64,000 nt of DNA from an uncultured Gemella sp. (GTDB lineage: Bacteria; Bacillota; Bacilli; Staphylococcales; Gemellaceae). Position numbers and translations under genes: made by a program. Position 1 is the first letter of the stretch. Each line of letters begins with the position of its first letter. The notes below the pieces were generated by a model that worked only from the letters and a program-made list of their open reading frames with translations, ran no database searches and had not been told where the DNA came from. This document shows positions 1-8,762 of the stretch, one piece after another. The stretch is from positions 1-64,000 of the forward strand of contig CALHQV010000132.1 in NCBI GenBank assembly GCA_938038035.1, read 5' to 3'.

Positions 1-158
1 AGTATATTTTATATATAACTTTATTTTTTTATATTGATAATTTGCTTTCACTAACTGTATCGACATGATTCGTACATGCTATGGCACACTAAATACTATA
101 TCTATGTAACTTATATATGAAATATATCTTTAAACCATAACTTAAAAAGGAAATTAAA
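1..158. promoter_or_regulatory. A+T-rich leader upstream of the HNH gene
   Basis: No open frame with a ribosome binding site is visible here apart from the AAAAAGGAAA element directly before the ATG at 159. The sequence is very A+T-rich with several TATA-like stretches, for example around 94-120, and probably contains the promoter of the following gene. I cannot name a specific promoter box. Confidence 0.3.
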
Positions 159-1622
159 ATGTACTATATAAGAAACATCTATACTAAAGAAGAACTTGAA
201 TTTAAAACAATAGCTGAAATAGCCAGGAAATTAGGTATAAAAACATCTACTGTAAATAGAAGAATTAATATTGCCGAAAACCATGAAAAGTTCATTTGGC
301 CTGAAGGATACCAATACAAGAAAAATAAAGAAGACCCTTGGTTAGACTTATTACCAGATTTAGAAGGATTTAAACAAATAGAAGGATATCCAAACTACTA
401 TATAAACGAAGATGGTGATGTTTGGAATAATAAGAACAAAGTATTCGTTAATGGAAACCACTCTGGTAAAGATGTTTGCCTATATAACGAATCAGACTAC
501 AAATTTCACTCTGTAAATACACTACTAGCCAAGTACTTCCCTGTTAATACAGAAGGATTTAAAGAAATACCAGTAGCAACTAATTATCTAATTAATAAAA
601 CAGGAGACATAATTAGTAAAAAACTAAATGGATTAATGAGTAAATCCATCAATAACAACGGATATTACTATATAAGCCTAGTGAAAGATGATGGTGAGAG
701 GAAAACATTTCTTGTACATCACTTAGTACTAATGACCTTTAAACCAAGCGAATATGAGAAAATCACTAAATTACCAGATATCGATGCAAAGACATATCCT
801 AATAAACGTAGGTACGTTACAGACCATATAGACAACAATAAACTCAATAACCATGTAGATAACTTAGAAATAGTTAGTTGTTCCATTAACAGTATGCGTT
901 CAGTGCATAATTCTAATAACAGTAAACAAAGAGGTGTTAAATTACTAAATATAGAAACAAAAGAAATCATTAAATTCCCATCAATGGTAGAATGCAGTCG
1001 TTTCTTTGGATTACAAGACGATGCTGTATTACAAAGAATGGAAAAAGAAAACCCTTCTAGATGGATATGGAATGATAAATATCTTTGTAAGTTTCTTGAT
1101 GATGATACCGAGTGGAAAGAACCATTAGGACACTTAGGTAAGAAAGCAGAGAAGAAACAAATAAAGTATATTAACTTAAAGACAGGTACAACACATGCTT
1201 CTGAATCCATATCTGAATTTGGTAGAGTAACAGGTACGAATCTAAAAACACTTAGTAACCTATTAGAAGTATTCAAACAACCAATAACGAATAAATTACT
1301 TTATATTGTTGGTGATGGTACAAATACATTATCTGATAATTACTATAAGGAAAATATTGGTACTATTCCATATTCTCAATACGATGACCTATATGTTGGT
1401 TATAGAGAAGATATTGAAAAACCAATTATAATCTATAATTTAGATAAGCTATCAGATATTGAAAATGGTTTATCTGAAGAGATTGTGAATAAAAGACAAA
1501 AAACAAGACTTAGAATTTTATCAGGTGTATTTGATAAGAATGAATATATGTTTGTACCTTATAAGGTATACATGGGTACAGAACATTATTTACATTACAG
1601 AGATACACTTCGTTTAAAATAA
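159..1622 (+). CDS. HNH homing endonuclease (NUMOD4/HNH type)
   Basis: This 487-residue protein is a free-standing phage homing endonuclease, a site-specific nuclease that promotes its own spread. Residues 17-36 resemble a small DNA-binding helix-turn-helix. Residues 66-90 and 131-154 are two NUMOD4-like blocks (a GY..Y.I...G.V pattern and a diverged copy). The HNH core shows HH at 187-188 and DHIDNN at 222-227, followed by the N.VDNLEIVS segment typical of HNH_3 enzymes. Residues 259-285 and a later stretch near 350 look like NUMOD1-type DNA-binding repeats. The start follows AAAAAGGAAATTAAA. It is convergent with the tail tube gene, with a shared hairpin at 1640-1671. The family assignment is firm; the target site is unknown. 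Confidence 0.88.
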   Translation: MYYIRNIYTKEELEFKTIAEIARKLGIKTSTVNRRINIAENHEKFIWPEGYQYKKNKEDPWLDLLPDLEGFKQIEGYPNYYINEDGDVWNNKNKVFVNGNHSGKDVCLYNESDYKFHSVNTLLAKYFPVNTEGFKEIPVATNYLINKTGDIISKKLNGLMSKSINNNGYYYISLVKDDGERKTFLVHHLVLMTFKPSEYEKITKLPDIDAKTYPNKRRYVTDHIDNNKLNNHVDNLEIVSCSINSMRSVHNSNNSKQRGVKLLNIETKEIIKFPSMVECSRFFGLQDDAVLQRMEKENPSRWIWNDKYLCKFLDDDTEWKEPLGHLGKKAEKKQIKYINLKTGTTHASESISEFGRVTGTNLKTLSNLLEVFKQPITNKLLYIVGDGTNTLSDNYYKENIGTIPYSQYDDLYVGYREDIEKPIIIYNLDKLSDIENGLSEEIVNKRQKTRLRILSGVFDKNEYMFVPYKVYMGTEHYLHYRDTLRLK

Positions 1623-1639
1623 GTGATTATAAAGATAAA

Positions 1640-1671
1640 TTAGGGATAGACGGTTATCCGTCTATCCCTAA
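1640..1671. terminator. Bidirectional hairpin terminator
   Basis: A perfect 14-bp stem (1640-1653 with 1658-1671) with a 4-nt loop lies between the convergent HNH and tail tube genes. Confidence 0.85.
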
Positions 1672-1693
1672 TTATTCAAGTAGTTTACTATAT

Positions 1694-2563
1694 TTATTTA
1701 TACTGAGACCTACTTATTACCTTGACTGTATCCACATAACTTGTACGGGCATTAGCCACCATTGCATCAATACCTTGGATAGCAGCTTTTTGATGGAATT
1801 CATTTGCACCAATCAAGTTAATGTTATTCAGGTATTTTTGTGCGAAGTAGTCGACACCAGGGCCATATTGGAAGATGCCAGTGAAACCAATAGTCAATTC
1901 ACGTACTTCAGATGGGTTATCTTTATCGTGTTTCGCTTCGTTATCGCCAGAGTCTTTAGGCCACATGTTAATACCAATCCAAGATTGAACAACATGACGG
2001 TGGTTGGTATCTGGTTCGATAAACAACATAGACATGGCGTACATGTCTGGCATAGAGTCGTATTTTTCGGTACCAGCTACAGTAGAGATAGAAGCATATT
2101 TAGTTTCTGGATTCATCATCAACATGTTAATCCAGAATTTAAAGAAACGACCGATAGCCAAACCTGGACGTTCCCATACAGATAGAGAAACGCTAGATTG
2201 TTCTTCAGTTACGTTAGTGAATACTTCGTATTTTTGTCCACTACCACCGAATGATTGAGAAGATTCCACGTTAACAGTCAGTTTGTGTTGCAAACCAGTC
2301 CAGCGGTGACGCACAGTTTCTACTAGAGAACGAAGTGCACCAATGTGGTCTTCTTTATTAGGTAGCAATTTAAAACCAATAGGTGGTTCTAACAAGAATG
2401 TCAAAAGAGGACGTGAAGTATATTGGTGGTTATTGACCCAAGAATGCCATTGTTTAGCATAACCAAAGTTACCACCTTCAATTAAGTGGGATACATTGGT
2501 TTGGATACCATCGGCAAATCCACCATTGCCTTTCGCCATAAAGACGGGTTGTACGCGAGCCAT
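1694..2563 (-). CDS. Probable tail tube protein
   Basis: This 289-residue protein is probably the major tail tube subunit of a contractile tail, through which DNA is ejected. The call rests on its place directly downstream of the tail sheath gene on the same strand, the order gp29 (sheath)-gp30 (tube) that I recall from phiKZ, and on its size and beta-rich composition. I see no diagnostic short motif. The reading frame extends 7 codons further upstream, but AAAGGA lies 8 nt before the internal ATG giving MARVQPVF, so I start at 2563. A hairpin (2602-2632) separates it from the sheath gene, which would allow different expression levels. Codon use suggests high expression. Confidence 0.7.
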   Translation of the reverse strand: MARVQPVFMAKGNGGFADGIQTNVSHLIEGGNFGYAKQWHSWVNNHQYTSRPLLTFLLEPPIGFKLLPNKEDHIGALRSLVETVRHRWTGLQHKLTVNVESSQSFGGSGQKYEVFTNVTEEQSSVSLSVWERPGLAIGRFFKFWINMLMMNPETKYASISTVAGTEKYDSMPDMYAMSMLFIEPDTNHRHVVQSWIGINMWPKDSGDNEAKHDKDNPSEVRELTIGFTGIFQYGPGVDYFAQKYLNNINLIGANEFHQKAAIQGIDAMVANARTSYVDTVKVISRSQYK

Positions 2564-2601
2564 TATTGTAATCCTTTTGTACATTAATTAAAAAATCAAT
2601 A

Positions 2602-2632
2602 AGTAGGGTAACTTAAATTAGATTACCCTACT
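2602..2632. terminator. Hairpin between sheath and tube genes
   Basis: A 10-bp perfect stem (2602-2611 with 2623-2632) lies between two minus-strand genes. On the minus strand it would partly terminate or stabilise the sheath transcript ahead of the tube gene. Confidence 0.65.
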
Positions 2633-2639
2633 ATCATCC

Positions 2640-4799
2640 TTACGCTACAATAGCAGGTGAGTTCTCAGGTTTGTCAGAACGACGCATATTAGTAGTATTG
2701 AATACTTGAACAGTGCGTTGACCATCTGCGTATACAATACCTTCAGTATGCCACATATAGCCTTTTTCTTTATCAAGTTTAGTAATTTCAATACTCCATT
2801 CTACTTCGACTTTACCACCGAACTTGTAGTCTTTAATTTGGTCGTAATACCAATCAGTAGCTTCTTGTAAGAAGCGTTCTTCTGGCCAATCTTTACCACT
2901 GAATGCACGATGACCTTCGTAACCAATTTTGTTCAGTTCTACGTGAACCAACATAGGGCGAAGTGTAGTAAGTGTAGAGCTGTCATTGTCGTATACAGTA
3001 CGGAATGCTGGGAAGAAGTCAACTTTACGGTCAGAACGTTCAGACCACATACCACCTGAAGCCCAAGTTTCATTACGTACTTGGTAAGGTGCCCAAGAGT
3101 TAGTTACATCAACCAGATACTTGAAGTAGTTATTGTCGCCTTCAGTATAATCGTAAGTGCTATTAGCACGACCGATACCAGCACCCCAGTATTTACTAAC
3201 GATACGGCATAGTTCGTAAGACTTAGGAACACGTTTCTTATAAGAAGAAACGGTTTTATCGATTCGACCAGAACCCGCTACGATTACAGCACGATAAGCA
3301 CCAGTACCGTAAATAGAAGAGTCAGCAAACAAACGTACAGCAGAGCGAATAGCTGCTACACGGGTATTTTCTTCAGCGATGCTGATAGGTTGTTCCTCAC
3401 CAGCCACATGGGTGCTAACACATACCCAACGGTCTTTACGGGTAGCAATGTATTTACCCAGTTTCAACTTAGTTTCCAGAGGGAAACCAGTATCCCAGAA
3501 AGTAGAGTCATTGTAAGATACATTGTCCATGTACTTACCATTAGGGTCAGCTACTTCTTCCAACCAAGCTTCTACAGCTTTAGCAAAGTCAGCATCATTC
3601 ATGTCGCCATCGGTACCACCTTTAGCCCACATCACGCTGTTGCTACCTAGAATAACACCATTGGTACCTAACTCACCTTGACGGTAAGTTTGATAAGGAT
3701 CACCATCAGAATGGCGACCACCGAATAGGTTAAACAAATATTTTTTAGCACTTACATCAGTACTGGTTACACCTGAGAAATCACCACGTTGTTCAGCAGA
3801 AATCTCTTTAGTAGTAAAGAGTTCCAAAACAGCATCGATATTATTTTGGTAAACATACAGACGAGTAAATGGACCAAATGTAGGTGGCAACAATGGATTA
3901 GCTGGAGTCAAGTCATTATACAATTCAACAAAGGTTTCACCTAAGTGATAATGCAAACCTGATTTAGAAACAGCTTCTGGTTTCAAGGAGAAGTCAATCT
4001 CACGAGCACCAGATACAGTAGTAGCCACAACAGGGTTAGAGGTAGGAGTTTCTTTAGTAACCAACTGCATACGGAAAGGATAGCTTCCAGTGTCAGAGAA
4101 TGCAATGTGGTTGATAGGTGAAGCGTCTTTGCTAGTAGGACTCCAAATAGAGATACCAGACAGATTACCATGTGCACCTGGTGAGTTAGTTACAAAGTCA
4201 AACAACGGAACACGTTTTGAAGTTGCACCTTGACCATCGGTCAAGTCACCAACAGATTCTGAACCAATACCAAATTCAAAGTTTTTGTAAGTATTAGTAC
4301 CAGCAGTTACTTCAGTAGTAGGGATTTCATCTGTTACGAAACGATAAAGTACGCCAGGGATTTGTTTACCTGTAGTAGTAAAGCCACCACGGCTGTCTTT
4401 AACAAAGTTACCTTCACGGTCGCGTTGGTATTCATCAACAGTAGTTTCTACGTATTCTAAAGAAACACGTACAGAGGCCAGTTTTTCAGCACCTTTTGGT
4501 ACAATACGTTTAGCAAGAATAGTACCACCATCTTCAAGCACACCTTTAATAAAAGGGGATACATGGTTAAAGTAGGGACTATTTTCACGAAGCGTTTCAG
4601 TACCGTAAATTTTAGCAAATGCAGCACCATCTACCATGACTTCATCTAGAGTACCTTTTTGACCATAGAACAGGAAGAAAGGCAAATGCATTGGACGAGG
4701 CAATGATTTTAGAGTTTGCACTTTTCCTGATTTATCATCAGTACCAAGATGGAAGCTATAAGGGGTAGCATTGGATACGTAAATATCAACTTTACTCAT
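2640..4799 (-). CDS. Probable tail sheath protein
   Basis: This 719-residue protein is probably the contractile tail sheath subunit. Its length is close to the roughly 700 residues of phiKZ-like sheaths. The C-terminal part has the look of a sheath domain: residues around 480-560 (SSIYGTGAYRAVIVAGSGRI, then KSYELCRIVSKYWGAG), and a final region with VEWSIEITKLDKEKG. It sits directly upstream of the tube gene and is read from GGAG placed before the ATG at 4799. The divergent gap upstream (4800-5092) holds nested inverted repeats likely to be regulatory. The assignment combines sequence character and gene order and was not checked by a search. Confidence 0.78.
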   Translation of the reverse strand: MSKVDIYVSNATPYSFHLGTDDKSGKVQTLKSLPRPMHLPFFLFYGQKGTLDEVMVDGAAFAKIYGTETLRENSPYFNHVSPFIKGVLEDGGTILAKRIVPKGAEKLASVRVSLEYVETTVDEYQRDREGNFVKDSRGGFTTTGKQIPGVLYRFVTDEIPTTEVTAGTNTYKNFEFGIGSESVGDLTDGQGATSKRVPLFDFVTNSPGAHGNLSGISIWSPTSKDASPINHIAFSDTGSYPFRMQLVTKETPTSNPVVATTVSGAREIDFSLKPEAVSKSGLHYHLGETFVELYNDLTPANPLLPPTFGPFTRLYVYQNNIDAVLELFTTKEISAEQRGDFSGVTSTDVSAKKYLFNLFGGRHSDGDPYQTYRQGELGTNGVILGSNSVMWAKGGTDGDMNDADFAKAVEAWLEEVADPNGKYMDNVSYNDSTFWDTGFPLETKLKLGKYIATRKDRWVCVSTHVAGEEQPISIAEENTRVAAIRSAVRLFADSSIYGTGAYRAVIVAGSGRIDKTVSSYKKRVPKSYELCRIVSKYWGAGIGRANSTYDYTEGDNNYFKYLVDVTNSWAPYQVRNETWASGGMWSERSDRKVDFFPAFRTVYDNDSSTLTTLRPMLVHVELNKIGYEGHRAFSGKDWPEERFLQEATDWYYDQIKDYKFGGKVEVEWSIEITKLDKEKGYMWHTEGIVYADGQRTVQVFNTTNMRRSDKPENSPAIVA

Positions 4800-4847
4800 T
4801 TCAGAGTCTCCATATTTTGGTTTATAATTTAGTGTAAAAGTCGTTTT

Positions 4848-4900
4848 ACCATTTTAAACTGAATAGTAAAGAGTGTGTGCACACAATCCTTTTAAATGGT
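4848..4900. promoter_or_regulatory. Nested inverted repeats in the divergent promoter gap
   Basis: Arms ACCATTT (4848-4854) and AAATGGT (4894-4900) enclose a perfect 12-bp palindrome TGTGTGCACACA at 4874-4885. The block lies about 50-100 bp upstream of the sheath start in the gap between the minus sheath gene and the plus 301-residue gene. It could be an operator or a cruciform. A further 7-bp hairpin (4947-4953 with 4975-4981) lies in the leader of the plus gene. Confidence 0.5.
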
Positions 4901-5092
4901 ATTTGAAATCAAACGAGCAGTTCGACATTCATAATAATCAAAATGAAATACTGATATATATAAACAGTATTAAATTTATTTATAATTAAATTGCAATAAA
5001 TAAAAGTAGAAAGTATGAATGTAGCCTATTTGAAACAGTAGGTATTTTAGCTAAAATAAACATTATTTTTTTAATTTTAAAGGATACTGAAA

Positions 5093-5998
5093 ATGATTTA
5101 TCAATCTCCTTACGAAACCACCATTGGTAAAGTATTAAATATTAAAGGTGTAGAAGAAAAGATTCGTACTGCTTTAGCACAGAACTACCCTTGGATTAAA
5201 GTAGATGAAAATAACCGTACTATTTTAATTTATCCAAATGACATCATCCCTAAATTCGACCATCCTGTGGTAGTAGACTTAGGTCGTAATTTAAAATATG
5301 TTGCAACAGACTTAACAGCATTTGTACGTGAAATGCAACCTGGTGAATACACTGTAGGTAACCGTAGTCTTTATACCTTACAAACACTGCGTAGTGGTTT
5401 GACTTCAGACTTAGTAGAGAATGGTCCACGTGCTATTAAATCATTGTCTCAAAATGCCATGAAGACTTATTCTGATTTGATTACCAATGCTATCTCTATG
5501 GCATTTCATTGTGGTCCAGATGATATTGTTACACTGCGTGTATTAGGCGCATGGTTATATTACTCTATGCTTAGCGAACAAGAAGTTATTGGTGACTTAG
5601 AACTTCAAGCAGTAATTGCTAAACTCTCTCGTGATATTAATATCCCTGCGACTTATATTACACGTTATGTAAATGGTTTGGTTTATAAATCTGTAGATGA
5701 TTTTATTAAAGATGTACATGAGAAGATTGATAACCCTACATTAAAAGGTTTGAATATTGGTATGTTCTACACTACTATTGCTAAGAATTTAAACAGTGCA
5801 GTCTGGGTAGGTTTGGATAAAATGGAATTATTGTCTATTTCCATGGAACATATCCCTACATTTATTGCTGTATTAGCAATGTGCTTGACAGAGCAACCCT
5901 TTAAGAATGCTGGTTTGACTAAAATCGCATTACGAAACTTCTCAAGAGATAAACAACAATTCGTCCTAGGTGTCAATGGTATTGTAACTGGACGATAA
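5093..5998 (+). CDS. Unknown, probable virion or assembly protein (301 aa)
   Basis: A 301-residue protein with no motif I recognise. It is soluble and mixed alpha/beta with no signal peptide. It is the first of three tightly linked rightward genes lying between the sheath and the terminase. In phiKZ the corresponding interval (gp26-gp28, from memory) holds structural genes, so a virion or assembly role is inferred from position only. The ATG follows AAAGGATACTGAAA. The next gene begins 22 nt after its stop. Confidence 0.55.
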   Translation: MIYQSPYETTIGKVLNIKGVEEKIRTALAQNYPWIKVDENNRTILIYPNDIIPKFDHPVVVDLGRNLKYVATDLTAFVREMQPGEYTVGNRSLYTLQTLRSGLTSDLVENGPRAIKSLSQNAMKTYSDLITNAISMAFHCGPDDIVTLRVLGAWLYYSMLSEQEVIGDLELQAVIAKLSRDINIPATYITRYVNGLVYKSVDDFIKDVHEKIDNPTLKGLNIGMFYTTIAKNLNSAVWVGLDKMELLSISMEHIPTFIAVLAMCLTEQPFKNAGLTKIALRNFSRDKQQFVLGVNGIVTGR

Positions 5999-6020
5999 GA
6001 CACTGAAAGGATAAAAGAAG

Positions 6021-8762
6021 ATGAAGGTACCTTATCTTATCGGTCATTTTATCTATAACCTTTGGGGTGCACCTCACCAAGACAATCAGTCTATCATTAG
6101 ACCAGCTAGGGTTACACCATTTGGTGGGGCGCGTAACCACGTCCAAATTTTTTCGGAAGACTATAACTTACCTACCAAACACGATAGGTATCACGCCTAT
6201 GTGTTAGGACAAGTATTTGAACCTATTGTTAATCTGCCTTTTATAGAATACCCAGATCGTTCAGATTGGGTAAATATGGCAGAATACTGTAAAGAAACTA
6301 ATGTGTTATTCCAGTTCTATACAGTAAAAGGCATTATGATTCCTTTAACACATATTTACTTTACGACTACAGTAGAGAAGAATATTGTTATTATTATCCG
6401 AGAAGAAACAAAAATCCCTTGGGATATGGATAAAGAAGACATTACATTTCGAACTTATAGAAATGCATTACATACAACACCTGGACCAAATCAACCCGCT
6501 GATAAAACAGATATCTTATATCTTAAATTAATCAGGATGTCTCAACGTACTATTATTAGCGATTTCTATCGTAAGTACGAAAGAAAACCAGGTAAGATGT
6601 TTACGTATATTAACGGCTATATTGTAGATAATCCTATTTCTTATCCTATCTTGGAAGGCGATGTGGTTGAGATTATTTACGATTCGACTATTTACAAAAC
6701 AGTAGAAATTAACATCAATCAAACACCTACATTTAAATCTTTATTAGACGGTATTCGTAAGTATTTATTTACCCATGATAAATCTTATCGTTCTAATACA
6801 TTTGAATATTTCGACGATTGTGATTTCTACTTATCATTCTACCACAATAACACTCCTAAGATGTTCAAAGGCGTATTACTACATCGTAACAATATATCCA
6901 ATGTACGTCAAGTAACTAATTGCGATTTCTCAATCAGCACTAACTTGGTTAAAGAGTTAATTCATGACCATGAGTTTATTGACCAAGCACAAGGTAGAAT
7001 TGTATTCCAAGTACATTACCGTAAACAATATCGTAATATCAGATTTCCTTATAATGCACATCGATTACACGAGTTAAATAAACTACCTTACCGTAATCGT
7101 ACAGCTGCTTTATTAGGTGTAAATTCAAATATCCAAGAATGGCGTGCTGATGTATTAGAGAATTCTGATTTAATGAAGTTAGTCTCTTTGGATAAACCTA
7201 TTTGCGATATTGAACGTATTCAAAATGCTTATGGTTACAATGCTGTTACTTGGTATACTGCAAAATCAGTACATCCTTATAAAGATTTTGTTGATGATGG
7301 TTTAGGTGGTAAAGTAGTTAATGTGCCTTATACCTTTAGGCACAAATCTACTATTTTCGAATACGATGAAAATGGTAAACTATTGAAATGGTCTCGACTA
7401 GGTAATTATAATCAATATCCAGTTGAAGATTCACGTACACGATATGTTGAATTTATTGGTGGTGTAGGTACACGACAACCATACCATTACTTTGGTGAAG
7501 GTAAGAATAAGTTTACTATTGCTAGTAAAGATTCAGAATATCGATTCTACGGATGTAAGAAAGAGTTATTGAACGAAAATCAAAATGACTATACTGTTTG
7601 GGAAGACATTACTGATAAAGTAATGTTAAATAAATCATACGACGAACAAACAGATGAAACTAAGATTTGGTTAAGTGATAAATACGAAACACCGTCTTCT
7701 CGTGAACCTATGTACAATACAGTAGATAAATACTTTATTTATCGTACAGACGATGACTTTTTGTGTCGAGATGTAGAAGCAAGAGTAGTGAAGAATAACT
7801 TATCTTTCACACTTACTCAAGTTTATCAAGATATTGACGAAGAGAAGTTAAAAGAACAACCTGTTAAAGTACCCTACGGGTATTTAGACGTATTCTTAAA
7901 TGGTTATGCTTTAATTGAAGGTATTGATTACTTCGTAGACTTTCCTAAAGTCCACATTATCAGTAAAGGCTGTATTGACTTTAGTTTAGAAAAACAAAAG
8001 ATTACATTTAGAATGTATGGTTTCCCTGATACGAAAAACCATACTACAGTAGATAAACGTACCATTACTCAACTGACTGGTATTTTAAATGCCAACAGAC
8101 AAGTCGGTTATGTAAACAATGGTATGCTGTCGAAGAATAATAGATGGGATATTTTGGAAGAAAAGAATCTTTTAATTAAAGTAGGTAATGGTATTATTGC
8201 AAAAGAGGACTTAGGTTTCTCTGAAGATGGTTTGGTGATTCCTAAACGAAGAGATGTATTAGAAGGTAAACCATACGAAATTGTTGACGTAATCTCTGGT
8301 AAACGAGATACTTATCCTAAAGATGCTTATCAGTTTAAGAAAGAAGCTGAAGTATTAGATAAGAAGATTTCTGATTACATGACTATGTTATTACCAGAAC
8401 AAAGGACAACCACCAATCCACCAATTCATGGGTTATATAAGTTATTCTCTCCATTGCTAAGTCGTTTAATTTACGATTTATCAGAGAATCTGGTTGACTT
8501 CCCTAATATGGAATCTAGATACTTAGACCAAGAAATCATTGATTACATGGAAGCTAATTATCAAGAGTTCTTTAAAATTGAACCATCATTTAAACTGGAT
8601 GCAATTAGTTTGAAACACGTAACTATCCATCCGGTTTATAAGAATACGATTACAGACATTACTTATCACCAAATGAGATGGTTAAAACAAGTCGTTCGTA
8701 TCTATTATCGAAACAGTATTGAATTATCTCATTTTGTAAGAATAGGAGAACAACATGCCTAG
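6021..8762 (+). CDS. Unknown large virion-type protein (913 aa)
   Basis: A 913-residue protein rich in aromatic and charged residues, with no recognised domain. The middle part (about 440-640) contains many short beta-type segments such as RYVEFIGG and YRFYGCK. A stretch near 630 (YGYLDVFLNGYALIEGIDYF) resembles the phrase common in phage virion proteins that carry repeated beta modules. It overlaps the next gene by 8 nt, so the two are probably translationally coupled. Position between tail sheath and terminase suggests a structural protein, perhaps tail or baseplate. The function is not established. Confidence 0.55.
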   Translation: MKVPYLIGHFIYNLWGAPHQDNQSIIRPARVTPFGGARNHVQIFSEDYNLPTKHDRYHAYVLGQVFEPIVNLPFIEYPDRSDWVNMAEYCKETNVLFQFYTVKGIMIPLTHIYFTTTVEKNIVIIIREETKIPWDMDKEDITFRTYRNALHTTPGPNQPADKTDILYLKLIRMSQRTIISDFYRKYERKPGKMFTYINGYIVDNPISYPILEGDVVEIIYDSTIYKTVEININQTPTFKSLLDGIRKYLFTHDKSYRSNTFEYFDDCDFYLSFYHNNTPKMFKGVLLHRNNISNVRQVTNCDFSISTNLVKELIHDHEFIDQAQGRIVFQVHYRKQYRNIRFPYNAHRLHELNKLPYRNRTAALLGVNSNIQEWRADVLENSDLMKLVSLDKPICDIERIQNAYGYNAVTWYTAKSVHPYKDFVDDGLGGKVVNVPYTFRHKSTIFEYDENGKLLKWSRLGNYNQYPVEDSRTRYVEFIGGVGTRQPYHYFGEGKNKFTIASKDSEYRFYGCKKELLNENQNDYTVWEDITDKVMLNKSYDEQTDETKIWLSDKYETPSSREPMYNTVDKYFIYRTDDDFLCRDVEARVVKNNLSFTLTQVYQDIDEEKLKEQPVKVPYGYLDVFLNGYALIEGIDYFVDFPKVHIISKGCIDFSLEKQKITFRMYGFPDTKNHTTVDKRTITQLTGILNANRQVGYVNNGMLSKNNRWDILEEKNLLIKVGNGIIAKEDLGFSEDGLVIPKRRDVLEGKPYEIVDVISGKRDTYPKDAYQFKKEAEVLDKKISDYMTMLLPEQRTTTNPPIHGLYKLFSPLLSRLIYDLSENLVDFPNMESRYLDQEIIDYMEANYQEFFKIEPSFKLDAISLKHVTIHPVYKNTITDITYHQMRWLKQVVRIYYRNSIELSHFVRIGEQHA

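Noticed and set aside
719..1276. 185-codon frame opposite the HNH gene, and similar long antisense frames within the capsid, sheath and RNA polymerase genes
   Set aside because: They are shadows of the real genes: no ribosome site, odd composition rich in Leu, Ser, Phe or Cys, and complete overlap with a gene supported by motifs.
159..1622. HNH gene as an intron- or intein-encoded element
   Set aside because: The gene has its own ribosome site and terminator and does not interrupt a recognisable coding sequence, so it is free-standing.
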